A stretch of 35,444 nucleotides of DNA from Candidatus Segetimicrobium genomatis (GTDB lineage Bacteria; Sysuimicrobiota; Sysuimicrobiia; Sysuimicrobiales; Kaftiobacteriaceae): contig VBAL01000010.1 in the NCBI GenBank assembly GCA_005888595.1, positions 22,002-57,445 on the forward strand, given 5' to 3'. The notes below the pieces were generated by a model. It ran no database searches, was not told where the DNA came from, and was given only the letters and a program-made list of their open reading frames with translations. Positions 18,211-28,247 of this stretch are shown in pieces; within the stretch, counting starts at the first letter, position 1; each line of letters starts with the position of its first letter. The translations under genes and the position numbers were made by a program.

Positions 18211-18945
18211 TTAGCGCCTAGCCACTGAGGCGACGTCGGCCAGCGCGTCTTTCTGGAAGGTGATCAGCCGATGGATCCCCGCCTCGGCGAGACCCAGCAG
18301 TTGCAGCATCTCATCGCGGGTGAACGGCAACCCCTCTGCCGTCCCCTGCACTTCGACGATCCGGCCCGTCTCCGTCATCACCACATTCATATCTACACGG
18401 GCGCGCGAGTCCTCCGCAAAACTGAGGTCCAGCACCGCCTGCCCCTCCACGAAGCCTGCGCTGGTGGCGGCGAGAAATTCCCGCAGTGGCCAGACGGTAA
18501 TCATCCCGGTGGAGCGCAGCACATGCAGGGCATCGACCAGCGCGACGAACGCGCCCGTAATCGCCGCGGTCCGGGTGCCGCCGTCTGCCTGAATGACGTC
18601 GCAGTCGATCCAGATCGTCCGCTCACCAAGCTTCTCCATGTCGACGGCCGCTCGCAGCGACCGGCCTACCAGCCGCTGGATCTCCTGCACCCGGCCCCCC
18701 GGCCGGCTGGCCTCGCGAGGGTTGCGCTCTTGCGTGGCGCGGGGAATCATTCCGTACTCTGCCGTGATCCAGCCCTGTCCCGCACCCCGCAGCCATGGCG
18801 GTACCCGTTCTTCGATGCTTGCCGCGCAGACCACGCGCGTGTCCCCCAGCTCGATGAGCACCGACCCCTCGGCATACTTCAGATAACGTCGCGTGATCTT
18901 TACCGACCGCAGCTCATCGGGCCGGCGACCGTCTGGCCGGGGCAT
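18211..18945 (-). CDS. rph: Ribonuclease PH
   Basis: [89 protein letters not shown]. Confidence 0.96.
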   Translation of the reverse strand: MPRPDGRRPDELRSVKITRRYLKYAEGSVLIELGDTRVVCAASIEERVPPWLRGAGQGWITAEYGMIPRATQERNPREASRPGGRVQEIQRLVGRSLRAAVDMEKLGERTIWIDCDVIQADGGTRTAAITGAFVALVDALHVLRSTGMITVWPLREFLAATSAGFVEGQAVLDLSFAEDSRARVDMNVVMTETGRIVEVQGTAEGLPFTRDEMLQLLGLAEAGIHRLITFQKDALADVASVARR

Positions 18946-18950
18946 TCCGC

Positions 18951-19712
18951 TTACACCTCGTAGGTGACGCCTTCATCGGCAACCCGGACGTCGCCGAACT
19001 CTTTCGCTGCAGCCGCAGATGACTCCTTGACGGCGTGCCGCGGAGTGAAAAAGTGGGTCAGCATCAACCGTTGTACGCCAGCGCGCTGGGCGGCGGCTCC
19101 GGCCATGCCGCCGGTGAGGTGTCCCAACTGACCGCTGAGATGCTCATCGCCTTCCATCAGCGTGGATTCGCATAGGAACAAGTCGCACCCCGCCGCAAGG
19201 CGTTCCAGTGCCTCGCACGGTCCGGTGTCGGCGCTGTACACTAGACGGCGGCCGCCGGCGCTGACTTCGACTCCATGACAGGGCATGGGATGGGACGTTA
19301 AGACAAACCGCAGCCGTACCCCGCCGGCATTTCCGACCCCGTCCTCCAGCGCGCGGAACGTGAACCCCGCGGTGAACTCCTGGCGTGACTCTGGCTTCGG
19401 CAGGCAGGCGGCCAGATAGCCGGCCGCACCGGCCGGCGCGAACAGCAGCACCGGGATTGGCGGGGGATCGGGCAACCGGCCGTACGCCAGCTCGTTGCGC
19501 AGCGGATAGATATCCGTGAAGTGATCGGGATGCAGGTGGGAAATGACGATCGCGTTGAGGTCAAACGCCGTCCCGAACCTGTGCAGGCTGCTGACCACCC
19601 CCGAGCCGCAATCCAGCAGGATGCGTACACCGTCCGCCTCGACCAGGTAGCCGGGGCAGGCACCTCCGGCCGGCGGGTATGGGGACCACTTGCCCAGGAT
19701 GGTGAGCTTCAT
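18951..19712 (-). CDS. MBL-fold metal hydrolase
   Basis: [49 protein letters not shown]. Confidence 0.88.
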   Translation of the reverse strand: MKLTILGKWSPYPPAGGACPGYLVEADGVRILLDCGSGVVSSLHRFGTAFDLNAIVISHLHPDHFTDIYPLRNELAYGRLPDPPPIPVLLFAPAGAAGYLAACLPKPESRQEFTAGFTFRALEDGVGNAGGVRLRFVLTSHPMPCHGVEVSAGGRRLVYSADTGPCEALERLAAGCDLFLCESTLMEGDEHLSGQLGHLTGGMAGAAAQRAGVQRLMLTHFFTPRHAVKESSAAAAKEFGDVRVADEGVTYEV

Positions 19713-19734
19713 CAGACGTGATGTCGTCTCACGC

Positions 19735-19855
19735 GAAGAACGCAGATGGCAGAACGCAGAGCGCAGAGATCATGGACGATCCGTCTGCGATCTGGGTTCC
19801 GCATTCCGCGTTGTCTATTCTGCGTTCTGTGTTCTGCGTTCTGCGTTCTGCGTCA
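19735..19855. repeat. Inverted array of cgcagaa/ttctgcg units
   Basis: gaagaacgcagatggcagaacgcagagcgcagag (19735-19768) against ttctgcgttctgtgttctgcgttctgcgttctgcgtc (19819-19855). Confidence 0.8.
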
Positions 19856-21538
19856 AGGCGCCTGCTGGGGCACGGGGTAGATAGCAAGAAACCGGACGAT
19901 GCCATGGTGTACGGCCTCCGCCACATGCTGGCGGAAAGCCTGGTCGCGCAGCCGCAACTCGTCGTCGGCGTGCGAGATGAAGGCGGTTTCCACCAGCACC
20001 GATGGAATGTCGTTATCGCGAAGCACGACGAAGTTCGCAGTCTTGATACCCCGGCTGGGGATCCCCAGCACCACGCCGAGTTCATCCTGGATCATCTGGG
20101 CCAGCACAAGGCTCTGCGGGGTGAGAAAGAACGTCTCCGTGCCGTTGACGGCCGCACGCGGAGAGGCGTTGGCGTGAATGCTCACGTAGATCGTGGAGCC
20201 GCTCTCTCGTGCCACCCGCGGCCGGTCGGCCAAATCCACGGTCGTGTCGCTGTCACGAATCATCAGCACGCGGATCCCGTCGTGCGCAAGTAGATCGCGG
20301 ACGCGCAGCGCGATGTCGAGTACCACATCGGCCTCGCGCAATCCACTCGGCCCGACCGCTCCGGGATCCTCTCCTCCGTGCCCCGGATCGATGGCCACCA
20401 AGTGTCCGCGGGCCGCCGTGTTCGTGCTCAGGTCGATGGTCAGCCGGCCGGCCGACTGGTTGATGATGTAATTGAGCTTTCGTTTCAGGGTCACCACGAT
20501 GCGGGTTACCGGCGGCCGGGCCGTGAACTGCGCCGCACGGACGGCGACGACCGACGTGCCGTCCACGCTGATCTCGCGCTTCACAGGGATGAAGACCGCA
20601 TTCTGCACGTCGATCGCCAGGCGGTCGGGGAACATGAACTCGCGAATCTTGTAGTCCATCGACCCTGTGCTGTCCACGGTAATGCGGCCGGCCTGGCCAT
20701 CGGGCTGGAAGGACACGCCTGTCACCTTCACCGGGTTGGCACTACGACCGAGCGGGGAGCCCTTCGATGCGCCCTCCGGAGCTTGCCACGGTGCGGACCC
20801 TTTCGGCCGCACCTGGAGGGTAACGAGATAACTCGTCGGCGCCGTGGTGATGCTCACCTCGACGGGCTGGTTCAAATCAAAGACCATCCGCGAGACATAC
20901 GGCTTGACCTGAAACTGCGCGGTGCGGATTCGATCCACGCCGGCGTCGCTGACCGCGTACAAGCGCTCCTGCGTGCGCAGCGTGGCGTTGATGAAATCCA
21001 CCACCAGCCGGTCCGGATTGCTGATGACGTTTGTCTCGACCTGCATGGGACCGGTGGCATCCACGGCAACTTGCAGGGCGCCGGCGGAAACCTGCGGGGT
21101 GATCCCCGTGATCTGAGAATTCACAAATACGGCGCGGTCGGTCTCATCGAATCGTGCCCATGCGCCCAGCAGCGCAAAGGTCGCCTGCACCGGCACAAAG
21201 ACCTGGGAGCCGAGCAGGGCCGGGGCCACCGGCAGGGACCTGGGCTGTCCGTTGACAAGCGCGGCGGTTTCGTTCAGCCAGAATACTACCGTGGTACGGA
21301 CGCGGTTGGTGACCACGATGGATCGATCGGTTTCATAGAATGCAGCAATGGCTCCCATGGGCTCAAAGAGCCCGGCAATGGGAGCCATAACCTGCCCGTT
21401 GAAGACCACGGCAGGCACGGCGAGCGGCACGTCGACGCCATTAACAACCACCTTCACTCCGGCGGCCTGGCCGGCGGCTGAACCCGCCAGCATCCAGGAC
21501 GCGGCCACCGCCAGGAGTGCGGCTGCGACGAACTTCAT
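19853..21538 (-). CDS. N-acetylmuramoyl-L-alanine amidase with N-terminal copper-amine-oxidase-N-like and AMIN domains
   Basis: VAIDPGHGGEDPGAVGPSGLREADVVLDIALRVRDLL; YVSIHANAS; VLVETAFISHADDELRLRD. Confidence 0.93.
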   Translation of the reverse strand: MKFVAAALLAVAASWMLAGSAAGQAAGVKVVVNGVDVPLAVPAVVFNGQVMAPIAGLFEPMGAIAAFYETDRSIVVTNRVRTTVVFWLNETAALVNGQPRSLPVAPALLGSQVFVPVQATFALLGAWARFDETDRAVFVNSQITGITPQVSAGALQVAVDATGPMQVETNVISNPDRLVVDFINATLRTQERLYAVSDAGVDRIRTAQFQVKPYVSRMVFDLNQPVEVSITTAPTSYLVTLQVRPKGSAPWQAPEGASKGSPLGRSANPVKVTGVSFQPDGQAGRITVDSTGSMDYKIREFMFPDRLAIDVQNAVFIPVKREISVDGTSVVAVRAAQFTARPPVTRIVVTLKRKLNYIINQSAGRLTIDLSTNTAARGHLVAIDPGHGGEDPGAVGPSGLREADVVLDIALRVRDLLAHDGIRVLMIRDSDTTVDLADRPRVARESGSTIYVSIHANASPRAAVNGTETFFLTPQSLVLAQMIQDELGVVLGIPSRGIKTANFVVLRDNDIPSVLVETAFISHADDELRLRDQAFRQHVAEAVHHGIVRFLAIYPVPQQAP

Positions 21539-21767
21539 GCGCTACCTCAACGTACGCACACCACCTGCCGTTCCCGTGGAATGGCTTCCTTATACCGCCT
21601 CTCCCGAGTCCACACTGTTTCGCGCCACCCATCCGTTACCCCTGCGGCGGGAGATTGAACGCGTCACGTGGAAAAAGTGAGCGGCGATCTCGGTACCATC
21701 TTCGGTATGATCCATATCCTGCAAAGCCGTGGCCATATCGTGTGGGTGCGCCTGTGGGAGACCCCAT

Positions 21768-21797
21768 ATCTCGTACCGGCCTCCGGCGATACGAGAT
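21768..21797. promoter_or_regulatory. Small palindrome upstream of the dienelactone hydrolase gene
   Basis: atctcgta (21768-21775) / tacgagat (21790-21797), inner ccgg-cct-ccgg. Confidence 0.3.
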
Positions 21798-21852
21798 CGT
21801 GATGCCCGTCGAATAGTTCATGGCCAGAAGACCACGGAAGGGAGCGTGCTCC

Positions 21853-22785
21853 ATGGGTGACCTTGAGCGCTACATCGTCGAGGAGTGGGCGGAGGATTAC
21901 CGGGATGGACGCCTCAACCGCCGCGAGTTCCTGCGCCGCGTCGCGCTGATGGCCGGCGGGACAGCAGTGGCACTGCCGGTACTCCGGCAGTTGGGTGTGG
22001 GAGCGACATTGGAGGAGATCAGTGCGGCGACGGCGCAGACGCCGGTGGTTGTAGCACAGGCCGCGGGCGTGGCGGTACCGCCGGACGATCCGTCGTTAGA
22101 AGGCGGAATGGTGACATTCCCGATGGGTGCCGTCACCGTCTCGGCTTATCTGGCGCGGCCGAAGTTCAGAGGCCCGGCGCCGGGCGCCGTGGTCATCCAC
22201 GAGAACCGGGGTCTGCTGGAGCACTTTAAGGACGTGTGCCGGCGCCTGGCCAAGTTGGGCTACGTCGCGCTCACGGTCGATCTGGCGTCCGCCGAGGGCG
22301 GCACCGCGAAATACTCGGACCTGGCCCAGGTCACCGCGATCCTGGGCCGTACTCCCCCCGAGCAACTCGTGGCGATGCTCAATGCCGGCGTCGCGTATCT
22401 ACAGGGGCTGCCCAGCGTGCGCAAGGATCGTATCGGCGTGGTAGGTTTTTGTTTTGGCGGTGGAATGACCTGGCGGCTGGCCACCAGCAACTCCAGCGTC
22501 CGCGCGGCCGTTCCATTCTACGGACCGAACCCGCCGCTGGAAGACGTTCCAAAGATCAGGGCCGCCGTGCTGGCCATCTACGGCGAGCTAGACACACGCA
22601 TCGACGCCGGCATTCCGGCGATTCGAGAGGCGATGCAGCGGGCCGGCATCACGCACGAGATCGTCATCTATCCCGGTGCCAACCACGCCTTCTTCAACGA
22701 CACCGGTGACCGCTACCATGAAACGTCGGCGAAGGACGCCTGGCGGCGCACGGTGGCCTGGTTCGAGCGGTATCTGAAGCAGTAG
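21853..22785 (+). CDS. TAT-exported dienelactone hydrolase family protein
   Basis: NRREFLRRVALMAGGTAVALP (twin-arginine signal); VVIHENRGL; GVVGFCFGGGMTWRLA; YPGANHAFFND. Confidence 0.92.
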   Translation: MGDLERYIVEEWAEDYRDGRLNRREFLRRVALMAGGTAVALPVLRQLGVGATLEEISAATAQTPVVVAQAAGVAVPPDDPSLEGGMVTFPMGAVTVSAYLARPKFRGPAPGAVVIHENRGLLEHFKDVCRRLAKLGYVALTVDLASAEGGTAKYSDLAQVTAILGRTPPEQLVAMLNAGVAYLQGLPSVRKDRIGVVGFCFGGGMTWRLATSNSSVRAAVPFYGPNPPLEDVPKIRAAVLAIYGELDTRIDAGIPAIREAMQRAGITHEIVIYPGANHAFFNDTGDRYHETSAKDAWRRTVAWFERYLKQ

Positions 22786-22787
22786 CT

Positions 22788-23948
22788 CTACGGCCGGACC
22801 TGTCCGACGCCACGCCCGAGCACATATGCGGCCATCTGGGTCGTGATGGGGACCGCCAGAATCAAGGCGATGCTGCCGACCAGCGTCCGCACGATTTCTT
22901 CCGCCACAAATTCGCTGCTCAGCGTTACCCATAATGGCTGGTAGGTGTTGATGGTGAAGAGAATGAACAACGGGAGCGAAGCACCCGCGTATGCCAAGAA
23001 CAGGGTGTTCACCAGCGAGGTGATGTGTTCGGTTCCCACCGATCGCCCGCGTTGGTACAATTCGCGGACGGGCAGAGCTGGATTCGCCTTATGGATCTCA
23101 TCGACAGCAGCGGCCTGACCTGTCGTGATGTCGTCCAGCACGCCCACCGCCCCGAGGATGATGCCACCTAACAATAACCCCCTTAGGTTCACCTGTTTCA
23201 GCAGACCCAGTTGCAGGTAAAACGCTTCCTCTGTGCCGGAGCCGAAGAGCCTGGCCACTGAGACCGCGGCGGCGGCCAGGAACGCCGAGAGCGTGAGGGT
23301 GATCAGCGTGCTGGCCACGGCGATCGACGTTCTCCGGCTGAATCCGTGCGCCAGGTAGATCGAAGCAACCGCGATCACCAGCGCCCCCAGGACGCTGACC
23401 AGCAGCGGACTGGCACCCGAGAGGATCCCGGGCACAACGAACTCCGCGAGCACGACCACGGTAATCCCGAGCCCCACCAGAGAGGTCACTCCCCGCAGGC
23501 GGCCCAGCAGAACGGCCAGGGCGACAAACACTGCGGCGATGAACGCGAGAGGCCGACTCCGGTCGCGATCGGCGACAAAGTACGTCTGATCGGGCGGAGG
23601 AGACTTGACCACGATGACAGCATCACCTGGGCGCAGAGCTTGCCCCGCGCCGCCGGCCACGACGGCGCTGAACTCCGCGCGGACCCGTTCTCTACTCCCA
23701 CCGGCGGTGGCAATCTCCACCAGGACAATTTGTTGCAGCTGGGGAGAGCCGACGACCTCGCCGACACGTTCTCCGATGATCTCCACCACTTTCCCTCGGA
23801 AGAACTGATCCGGCGGCACCGACTCAGTAAACGGCGGAAGGGGACTTGGTGTGGGCTCCTGCGCTGGGACAGCGTGCGCCCATCCGAGCGTGAGGGCAGC
23901 GACGAGAAGCGTGCCGATCACTACTCGGAAAGACCGCACACTGGTCAT
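22788..23948 (-). CDS. YibE/F-like multi-pass membrane protein
   Basis: Signal peptide; ~7 TM segments; GVLDDITTGQAAAVDEIHKANP; GRSVGTEHITSLVNTLFLAYAGASLPLFI. Confidence 0.88.
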   Translation of the reverse strand: MTSVRSFRVVIGTLLVAALTLGWAHAVPAQEPTPSPLPPFTESVPPDQFFRGKVVEIIGERVGEVVGSPQLQQIVLVEIATAGGSRERVRAEFSAVVAGGAGQALRPGDAVIVVKSPPPDQTYFVADRDRSRPLAFIAAVFVALAVLLGRLRGVTSLVGLGITVVVLAEFVVPGILSGASPLLVSVLGALVIAVASIYLAHGFSRRTSIAVASTLITLTLSAFLAAAAVSVARLFGSGTEEAFYLQLGLLKQVNLRGLLLGGIILGAVGVLDDITTGQAAAVDEIHKANPALPVRELYQRGRSVGTEHITSLVNTLFLAYAGASLPLFILFTINTYQPLWVTLSSEFVAEEIVRTLVGSIALILAVPITTQMAAYVLGRGVGQVRP

Positions 23949-24745
23949 GGCCGCCGCACGGCGAGGGCACTGGCGGCGAATAGGATGATGGCGGAGGCCA
24001 CGATGGCCCCACCGGCGGCAATGTTGAGATAAAAAGAGAGCACGATTCCCACCACGACGGCCGCCAGAGCCGCGAGCACCGCGATGAGCAGCGCGCTTCG
24101 GAAGTTCCGTGCCAGGCGTAACGCCGTGGCGGCGGGGATGACGATGAGTGCGCTGGTCAGCAGCACACCCACCACCCGCATGGCGACGACAACCGTTGTG
24201 GCGACGAGGACGGTGACAAGCAGGTTCAGGCTATCCACCGGGACGCCCTGAACCCGGGCGGCCTCTTCATCAAAGGTAATAGCGAAGAGTTCTTTGTACA
24301 GGAGCACCACGGTCCCCAGCACGACCATTCCCAGCAGCAGGATGACCCACAGGTCGCGCGGCTGCACCACGGTGATGCTGCCAAAGAGGTACGAGAACAC
24401 GTCCACCGTGAAGCCGCCGCCCAGGCCGATCAGCACAACCGCCAGCGCCAGACCGCCGGAGAGAAAAATGGCCAGCGCGGCCTCCCCGTACAGACGGCCG
24501 GAGACCCGCAGTCGTTCCACCCCCACCGCGCCGATCAACGCGACGGCCAGCGCGCCCACCGCCGGATGAATCCCGGTCAGCAGCGCCAGCGCCACGCCGG
24601 CCAGCGCGACATGAGCCAGCGTATCGGCGATCAGACTGAGCCTGCGTAGCACCAGGAAGACGCCGATCGTCGGGGCAATGGTACCGATCATGAGACCGGC
24701 GGCCAGGGCGCGGAGCATGAAGCCGTATTGAAAGATCTCAGGCAT
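23945..24745 (-). CDS. znuB: Zinc/metal ABC transporter permease
   Basis: MLRALAAGLMIGTIAPTIGVFLVLRRLSLIADTLAHVALAGVAL; ABC-3 family pattern. Confidence 0.92.
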   Translation of the reverse strand: MPEIFQYGFMLRALAAGLMIGTIAPTIGVFLVLRRLSLIADTLAHVALAGVALALLTGIHPAVGALAVALIGAVGVERLRVSGRLYGEAALAIFLSGGLALAVVLIGLGGGFTVDVFSYLFGSITVVQPRDLWVILLLGMVVLGTVVLLYKELFAITFDEEAARVQGVPVDSLNLLVTVLVATTVVVAMRVVGVLLTSALIVIPAATALRLARNFRSALLIAVLAALAAVVVGIVLSFYLNIAAGGAIVASAIILFAASALAVRRP

Positions 24746-24754
24746 ACGCCTCCT

Positions 24755-24835
24755 GAGTCTACCCGGTCTTCCTGGTCTACCCAGTCTTCACAGTCGACAC
24801 CCTAAGTTGGCAGACCGGGGAGACTGGGGAGACTT
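24755..24835. repeat. Inverted repeat of agtctNccc/gggNagact units
   Basis: gagtctacccggtcttcctggtcta (24755-24779) against cagaccggggagactggggagactt (24811-24835). Confidence 0.75.
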
Positions 24836-24837
24836 GT

Positions 24838-25605
24838 TCAATGATGGTGCGCCACCACGAAGCTCTCGGCCCGGTAGAGCTGGGCAAGCGCGCCGGAGCG
24901 CATTGCATCCTCGGGGCTGCCGTGAAAGACCAGCCGGCGGTTGAGACACGCGAGTTGGGTGGCCTCCTCCGCCACAACGCTGACGTCGTGCGACACCAGC
25001 ACCAGCGTCGTCCCGAACTCCCGGTTCAGATGGCGCAACAGGCTGTAGAATTGCTCCTGGGCATCAACGTCCACCCCGACGGTGGGCTCGTCGAGCAACA
25101 GCAGCTGCGGACGGCTAGCCAGCGCTCGCGCGATAAAAACTCGCTGCTGCTGGCCGGCCGACAGCCGGCCAATGGGACGGCCTCGGAACTCAAACATGCC
25201 CACGGTCTGCAGCGCTTCCTCGGCCGCCGTCCGGTCACGCCCGCCGAACCGGTGCCCTATCCCCGCGACCCCGGATCGCCCGCTGATGACCACCTCGAGA
25301 ACACTGGCTGGGAACCGGGCGTCGAATGCGGTCGCCTTCTGCGGGACATAGCCGATCCGCGCCCACTCACGAAATGACCGCACGTCGAGACCAAACAGCT
25401 TGATGCGCCCCGACGCCGGCCGCAGGAGCCCGAGGAGAACTCTCAGGAGCGTGGTCTTACCCGACCCATTGGGCCCGATGATGCCCAGGAAGTCCCCGGG
25501 GCCGATGCGCAAACTGACATCATCGAGCACTCGCTCGCTGTCGTAGCCGAAGCTGACGTGCTCCAGATCGACCACCGGATCAGATCTTACGGCAGCCGAG
25601 TCCAT
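24838..25605 (-). CDS. znuC: Zinc/metal ABC transporter ATP-binding protein
   Basis: IIGPNGSGKTTLLRVLLGLL (Walker A); LSAGQQQRVFIARALASRPQLLLLDEPTVGVD. Confidence 0.95.
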   Translation of the reverse strand: MDSAAVRSDPVVDLEHVSFGYDSERVLDDVSLRIGPGDFLGIIGPNGSGKTTLLRVLLGLLRPASGRIKLFGLDVRSFREWARIGYVPQKATAFDARFPASVLEVVISGRSGVAGIGHRFGGRDRTAAEEALQTVGMFEFRGRPIGRLSAGQQQRVFIARALASRPQLLLLDEPTVGVDVDAQEQFYSLLRHLNREFGTTLVLVSHDVSVVAEEATQLACLNRRLVFHGSPEDAMRSGALAQLYRAESFVVAHHH

Positions 25606-26509
25606 CGGCAAGATGACGGAGGGTTTCATGCATCACCGAGAAATACGTCAGTCCCTGACGCAACTCTTCGCCGGTCAATCCTTCAAGTGGATTCAGCACA
25701 AGGACCCGCGCGCCTACCTCACGCGCCAAGGCCTCGGCCACCCGCGGGCTGACAAGCGTCTCATAGTACACAACGTTGATGTGATGATCTCTGGCCAGAT
25801 GCACGAGCTCTCGCAGCCGGGCGGGCGCCGGCTCGGCCTCAGGCGACAAACCGCTGATAGCCAGCTGTACGAGTCCATAGCGTCGCGCCAGATACCCGAA
25901 CGCGGCGTGCGTGGTGATGAATTCCTTCTGGCGGCAGGTGCGCAGCGTGGCATCAAACTCACCGTGCAGCGTCCGCAACTCTTCCTCCACCTTCGAGGCA
26001 TTGGCTGCGTAGAACTCGCTGTGCTGCGGGTCAGCTCCCTCCAATCCCTTCTGGATATTGGTCACCATCCGCGCCGCGAGCAATGGATCCAGCCAGATGT
26101 GTGGGTCAAAGCGGGCGGGAGGCTCGCCGACTTCGCCCTCATCGACCCCCTTGACCAGCGGCAATCCATCACTGGCGTTTACGACCACGCCACCTGTGGG
26201 GAACTCGGGTCGGACCTTTTCTAACCACGGCTCAAGCCCTGCCCCGTTGTAGATCATCATACGCGCGGTGTGGAGCGCGATGATGTCCTGTGGGCGCGGT
26301 TCATAGTCATGGGGCTCCGCCCCCGGCGGCACGAGCGTCACCACGCGTACGCGCTCGCCGCCGACCCGTTGGGCGAACTCCTGCAAGGGATAAAATGTCA
26401 CCACCACCGGCACGGTCTTCTCGGCGCGCGGGGTCCCCGCACAGCCCAACGCGGCGGCGATCGCGCCGAGCGTCCCGAACAACTGCCAACCTCTCCGTAA
26501 CGATGTCAT
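25580..26509 (-). CDS. znuA: Zinc/metal ABC transporter substrate-binding protein
   Basis: VVTFYPLQEFAQRVGGERVRVVTLVPPGAEPHDYEPRPQDI; RFDPHIWLDPLLAARMV; TTHAAFGYLARRYGL; VYYETLVSPRVAEALARE. Confidence 0.93.
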   Translation of the reverse strand: MTSLRRGWQLFGTLGAIAAALGCAGTPRAEKTVPVVVTFYPLQEFAQRVGGERVRVVTLVPPGAEPHDYEPRPQDIIALHTARMMIYNGAGLEPWLEKVRPEFPTGGVVVNASDGLPLVKGVDEGEVGEPPARFDPHIWLDPLLAARMVTNIQKGLEGADPQHSEFYAANASKVEEELRTLHGEFDATLRTCRQKEFITTHAAFGYLARRYGLVQLAISGLSPEAEPAPARLRELVHLARDHHINVVYYETLVSPRVAEALAREVGARVLVLNPLEGLTGEELRQGLTYFSVMHETLRHLADGLGCRKI

Positions 26510-26997
26510 CGCGCTTCCCGCTCCAATGACCGGCAGTCCCCGCAGTATCCAAAGAGTTCAAGCCGGTGCGCCGTGACAGTAAATCCCCGGCGCCGGCCGG
26601 CCTGCTGCAGAGGACCGACCGCGCACGTCTCGAGTCTGGCAATGGCCCCACAAGATAGACATACCAGGTGGTGATGATGCCGGCCGTCATCCCGCAGTTC
26701 GTACCTGATGCGCCCGTCATCGAGTTGAACCGTTTGGGCCAACCCTTCCCGAACGAGCGCGCCCAGGGTCCGGTAGACCGTGACGAGACCAAGGCGCGGG
26801 TAGATACGTCGCGCCCGGGCGTGGATGTCTTCCGCACCACAGGCACACCCCATCCCGGCCAGCGCGCGCAGGACCGCTTTCCGCTGCGCCGTGATCCGGT
26901 GTCCGGCGGTCCGCAACCGGCGGAGCCGTCCCTCAAGCCGGGGTTCCGACGGTGCTCTGCTCCGCGGCACGTGGGTCCCCTCCCCGCCTCCTGGCAT
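26506..26997 (-). CDS. zur: Fur-family metalloregulator, probably Zur by context
   Basis: HRITAQRKAVLRALAG; GLVTVYRTLGALVREGLAQTVQLDDGRIRYEL; HHHHLVCLSCGAIARLET; GYCGDC. First gene of the znu operon. Confidence 0.9.
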   Translation of the reverse strand: MPGGGEGTHVPRSRAPSEPRLEGRLRRLRTAGHRITAQRKAVLRALAGMGCACGAEDIHARARRIYPRLGLVTVYRTLGALVREGLAQTVQLDDGRIRYELRDDGRHHHHLVCLSCGAIARLETCAVGPLQQAGRRRGFTVTAHRLELFGYCGDCRSLEREAR

Positions 26998-27010
26998 GGC
27001 CGTTTATGTA

Positions 27011-27029
27011 AATGAAAGTCATTTTCATT
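27011..27029. promoter_or_regulatory. Fur/Zur-type operator upstream of zur
   Basis: AATGAAA-gtcat-TTTCATT perfect 7-5-7 inverted repeat in an AT-rich patch, 14 nt upstream of the zur start codon. Confidence 0.75.
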
Positions 27030-27096
27030 ATCTCTCCGCCCCCACTCTACGGACGGGGCCGCACCGTGTCAAGAGAGATGTGTTGTCAAGAGGCGC

Positions 27097-28065
27097 TCAG
27101 GGAATGAGGAGGAGTTTGCCTTTGGTCTGCCGGTCCTGGAGATACCGGTGGGCGTCGGCGGCCTGCGACAGCGGAAACGAGCGGTCGATGCGCAGACGCA
27201 GCACGCCGGAGTGAATCCAGGTCAGCACGTCACCAGCCCGCGAGAGCAACTCTTCCCGCGTATGGATGTAATGATGAAGGGTCGGCCTAGTCAGAAAGAG
27301 CGACCCCTTCGCATTCAACACCTGGGGATCCAGGGGCGGGACGGCGCCGCTGGCCTGTCCGTAGAGCACCATCAGGCCGCGCAGCGCCAGGCAGTTCAGA
27401 CCCTTCTCGAAGGTATCCTTTCCGACAGAGTCGTACACTACCTGGACGCCGCGCCCGGCGGTCAACCGCTTCACTTCCGACTCGAAGTCCACCCGCGTGT
27501 AGATAATGGCCTCATCGGCGCCCAGCGAACGCGCAATTTCGGCCTTGTCGTCGGTCGACACGGTGGTGATGACCCGTGCTCCCCGGCGCTTCCCCATCTG
27601 CACCAGCAATTGGCCCACCCCTCCGGCTCCGGCGTGGACCAGCGCGGCATCGCCCGACCGGAGGGGGTATGTTGCGCCGGTCAGATAGTGCGCAGTCATG
27701 CCCTGCAGCATCGCCGCAGCCGCGAGGCGGTCGCCGAGGACCACCGGCACCGGAACGAGCCGCCAGGCTGGCGCAGTGACATACTCCGCATAACAGCCCA
27801 TGACGTTGGCGAACGCGACATGATCTCCCACCTTCACCTCGGTGACTTCCGGCCCAATCGCGTCGACCACCCCGGCTCCTTCCTGGCCTAGCGTCACCGG
27901 GAGCGCGAGCCGGTACTGCCCGGATCGTTGATAGATATCAACAAAGTTCACACCGCAGGCCACCAGACGCACTCGGGCCTCACCAGGCCCAGGGTCTGGA
28001 GCGGGGACCTCCTCATACCGGAGGACTTCCGGTCCCCCTTGCTCGTGAATCCTCACCGCCTTCAT
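27097..28065 (-). CDS. NADPH:quinone oxidoreductase (zinc-type alcohol dehydrogenase-like)
   Basis: MKAVRIHEQGGPEVLRYEEVPAPDPGPGEARVRLVACGVNFVDIYQRSGQY; HAGAGGVGQLLVQMGKRRGARVITTVS. Confidence 0.93.
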   Translation of the reverse strand: MKAVRIHEQGGPEVLRYEEVPAPDPGPGEARVRLVACGVNFVDIYQRSGQYRLALPVTLGQEGAGVVDAIGPEVTEVKVGDHVAFANVMGCYAEYVTAPAWRLVPVPVVLGDRLAAAAMLQGMTAHYLTGATYPLRSGDAALVHAGAGGVGQLLVQMGKRRGARVITTVSTDDKAEIARSLGADEAIIYTRVDFESEVKRLTAGRGVQVVYDSVGKDTFEKGLNCLALRGLMVLYGQASGAVPPLDPQVLNAKGSLFLTRPTLHHYIHTREELLSRAGDVLTWIHSGVLRLRIDRSFPLSQAADAHRYLQDRQTKGKLLLIP

Positions 28066-28247
28066 CGCGCCCTCCTCCGCGTCTTCGCCGGCAGTACGCA
28101 CGTCCATTCGGGCCCGGGAGGCCCGTCCGTGGCAAGGGTCTTGCTCAAAGAATACACCGAAGGGCTGAACCTGCTGCGAGGTGGGTACGTTTACTCATGA
28201 GGGAGCCGACCGGCAAAGCTCTGCGGGGCTCGGGGAGGAGGCTGGTG

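Noticed and set aside
19735-19855. cgcagaa/ttctgcg array as a CRISPR or VNTR
   Set aside because: Units are short (about 7 nt), degenerate, without spacers, and arranged in inverted halves; no cas genes in the window.
20378-21481. 367-aa plus-strand ORF, His/Arg/Gly-rich
   Set aside because: Antisense shadow of the amidase gene; no recognisable domain.
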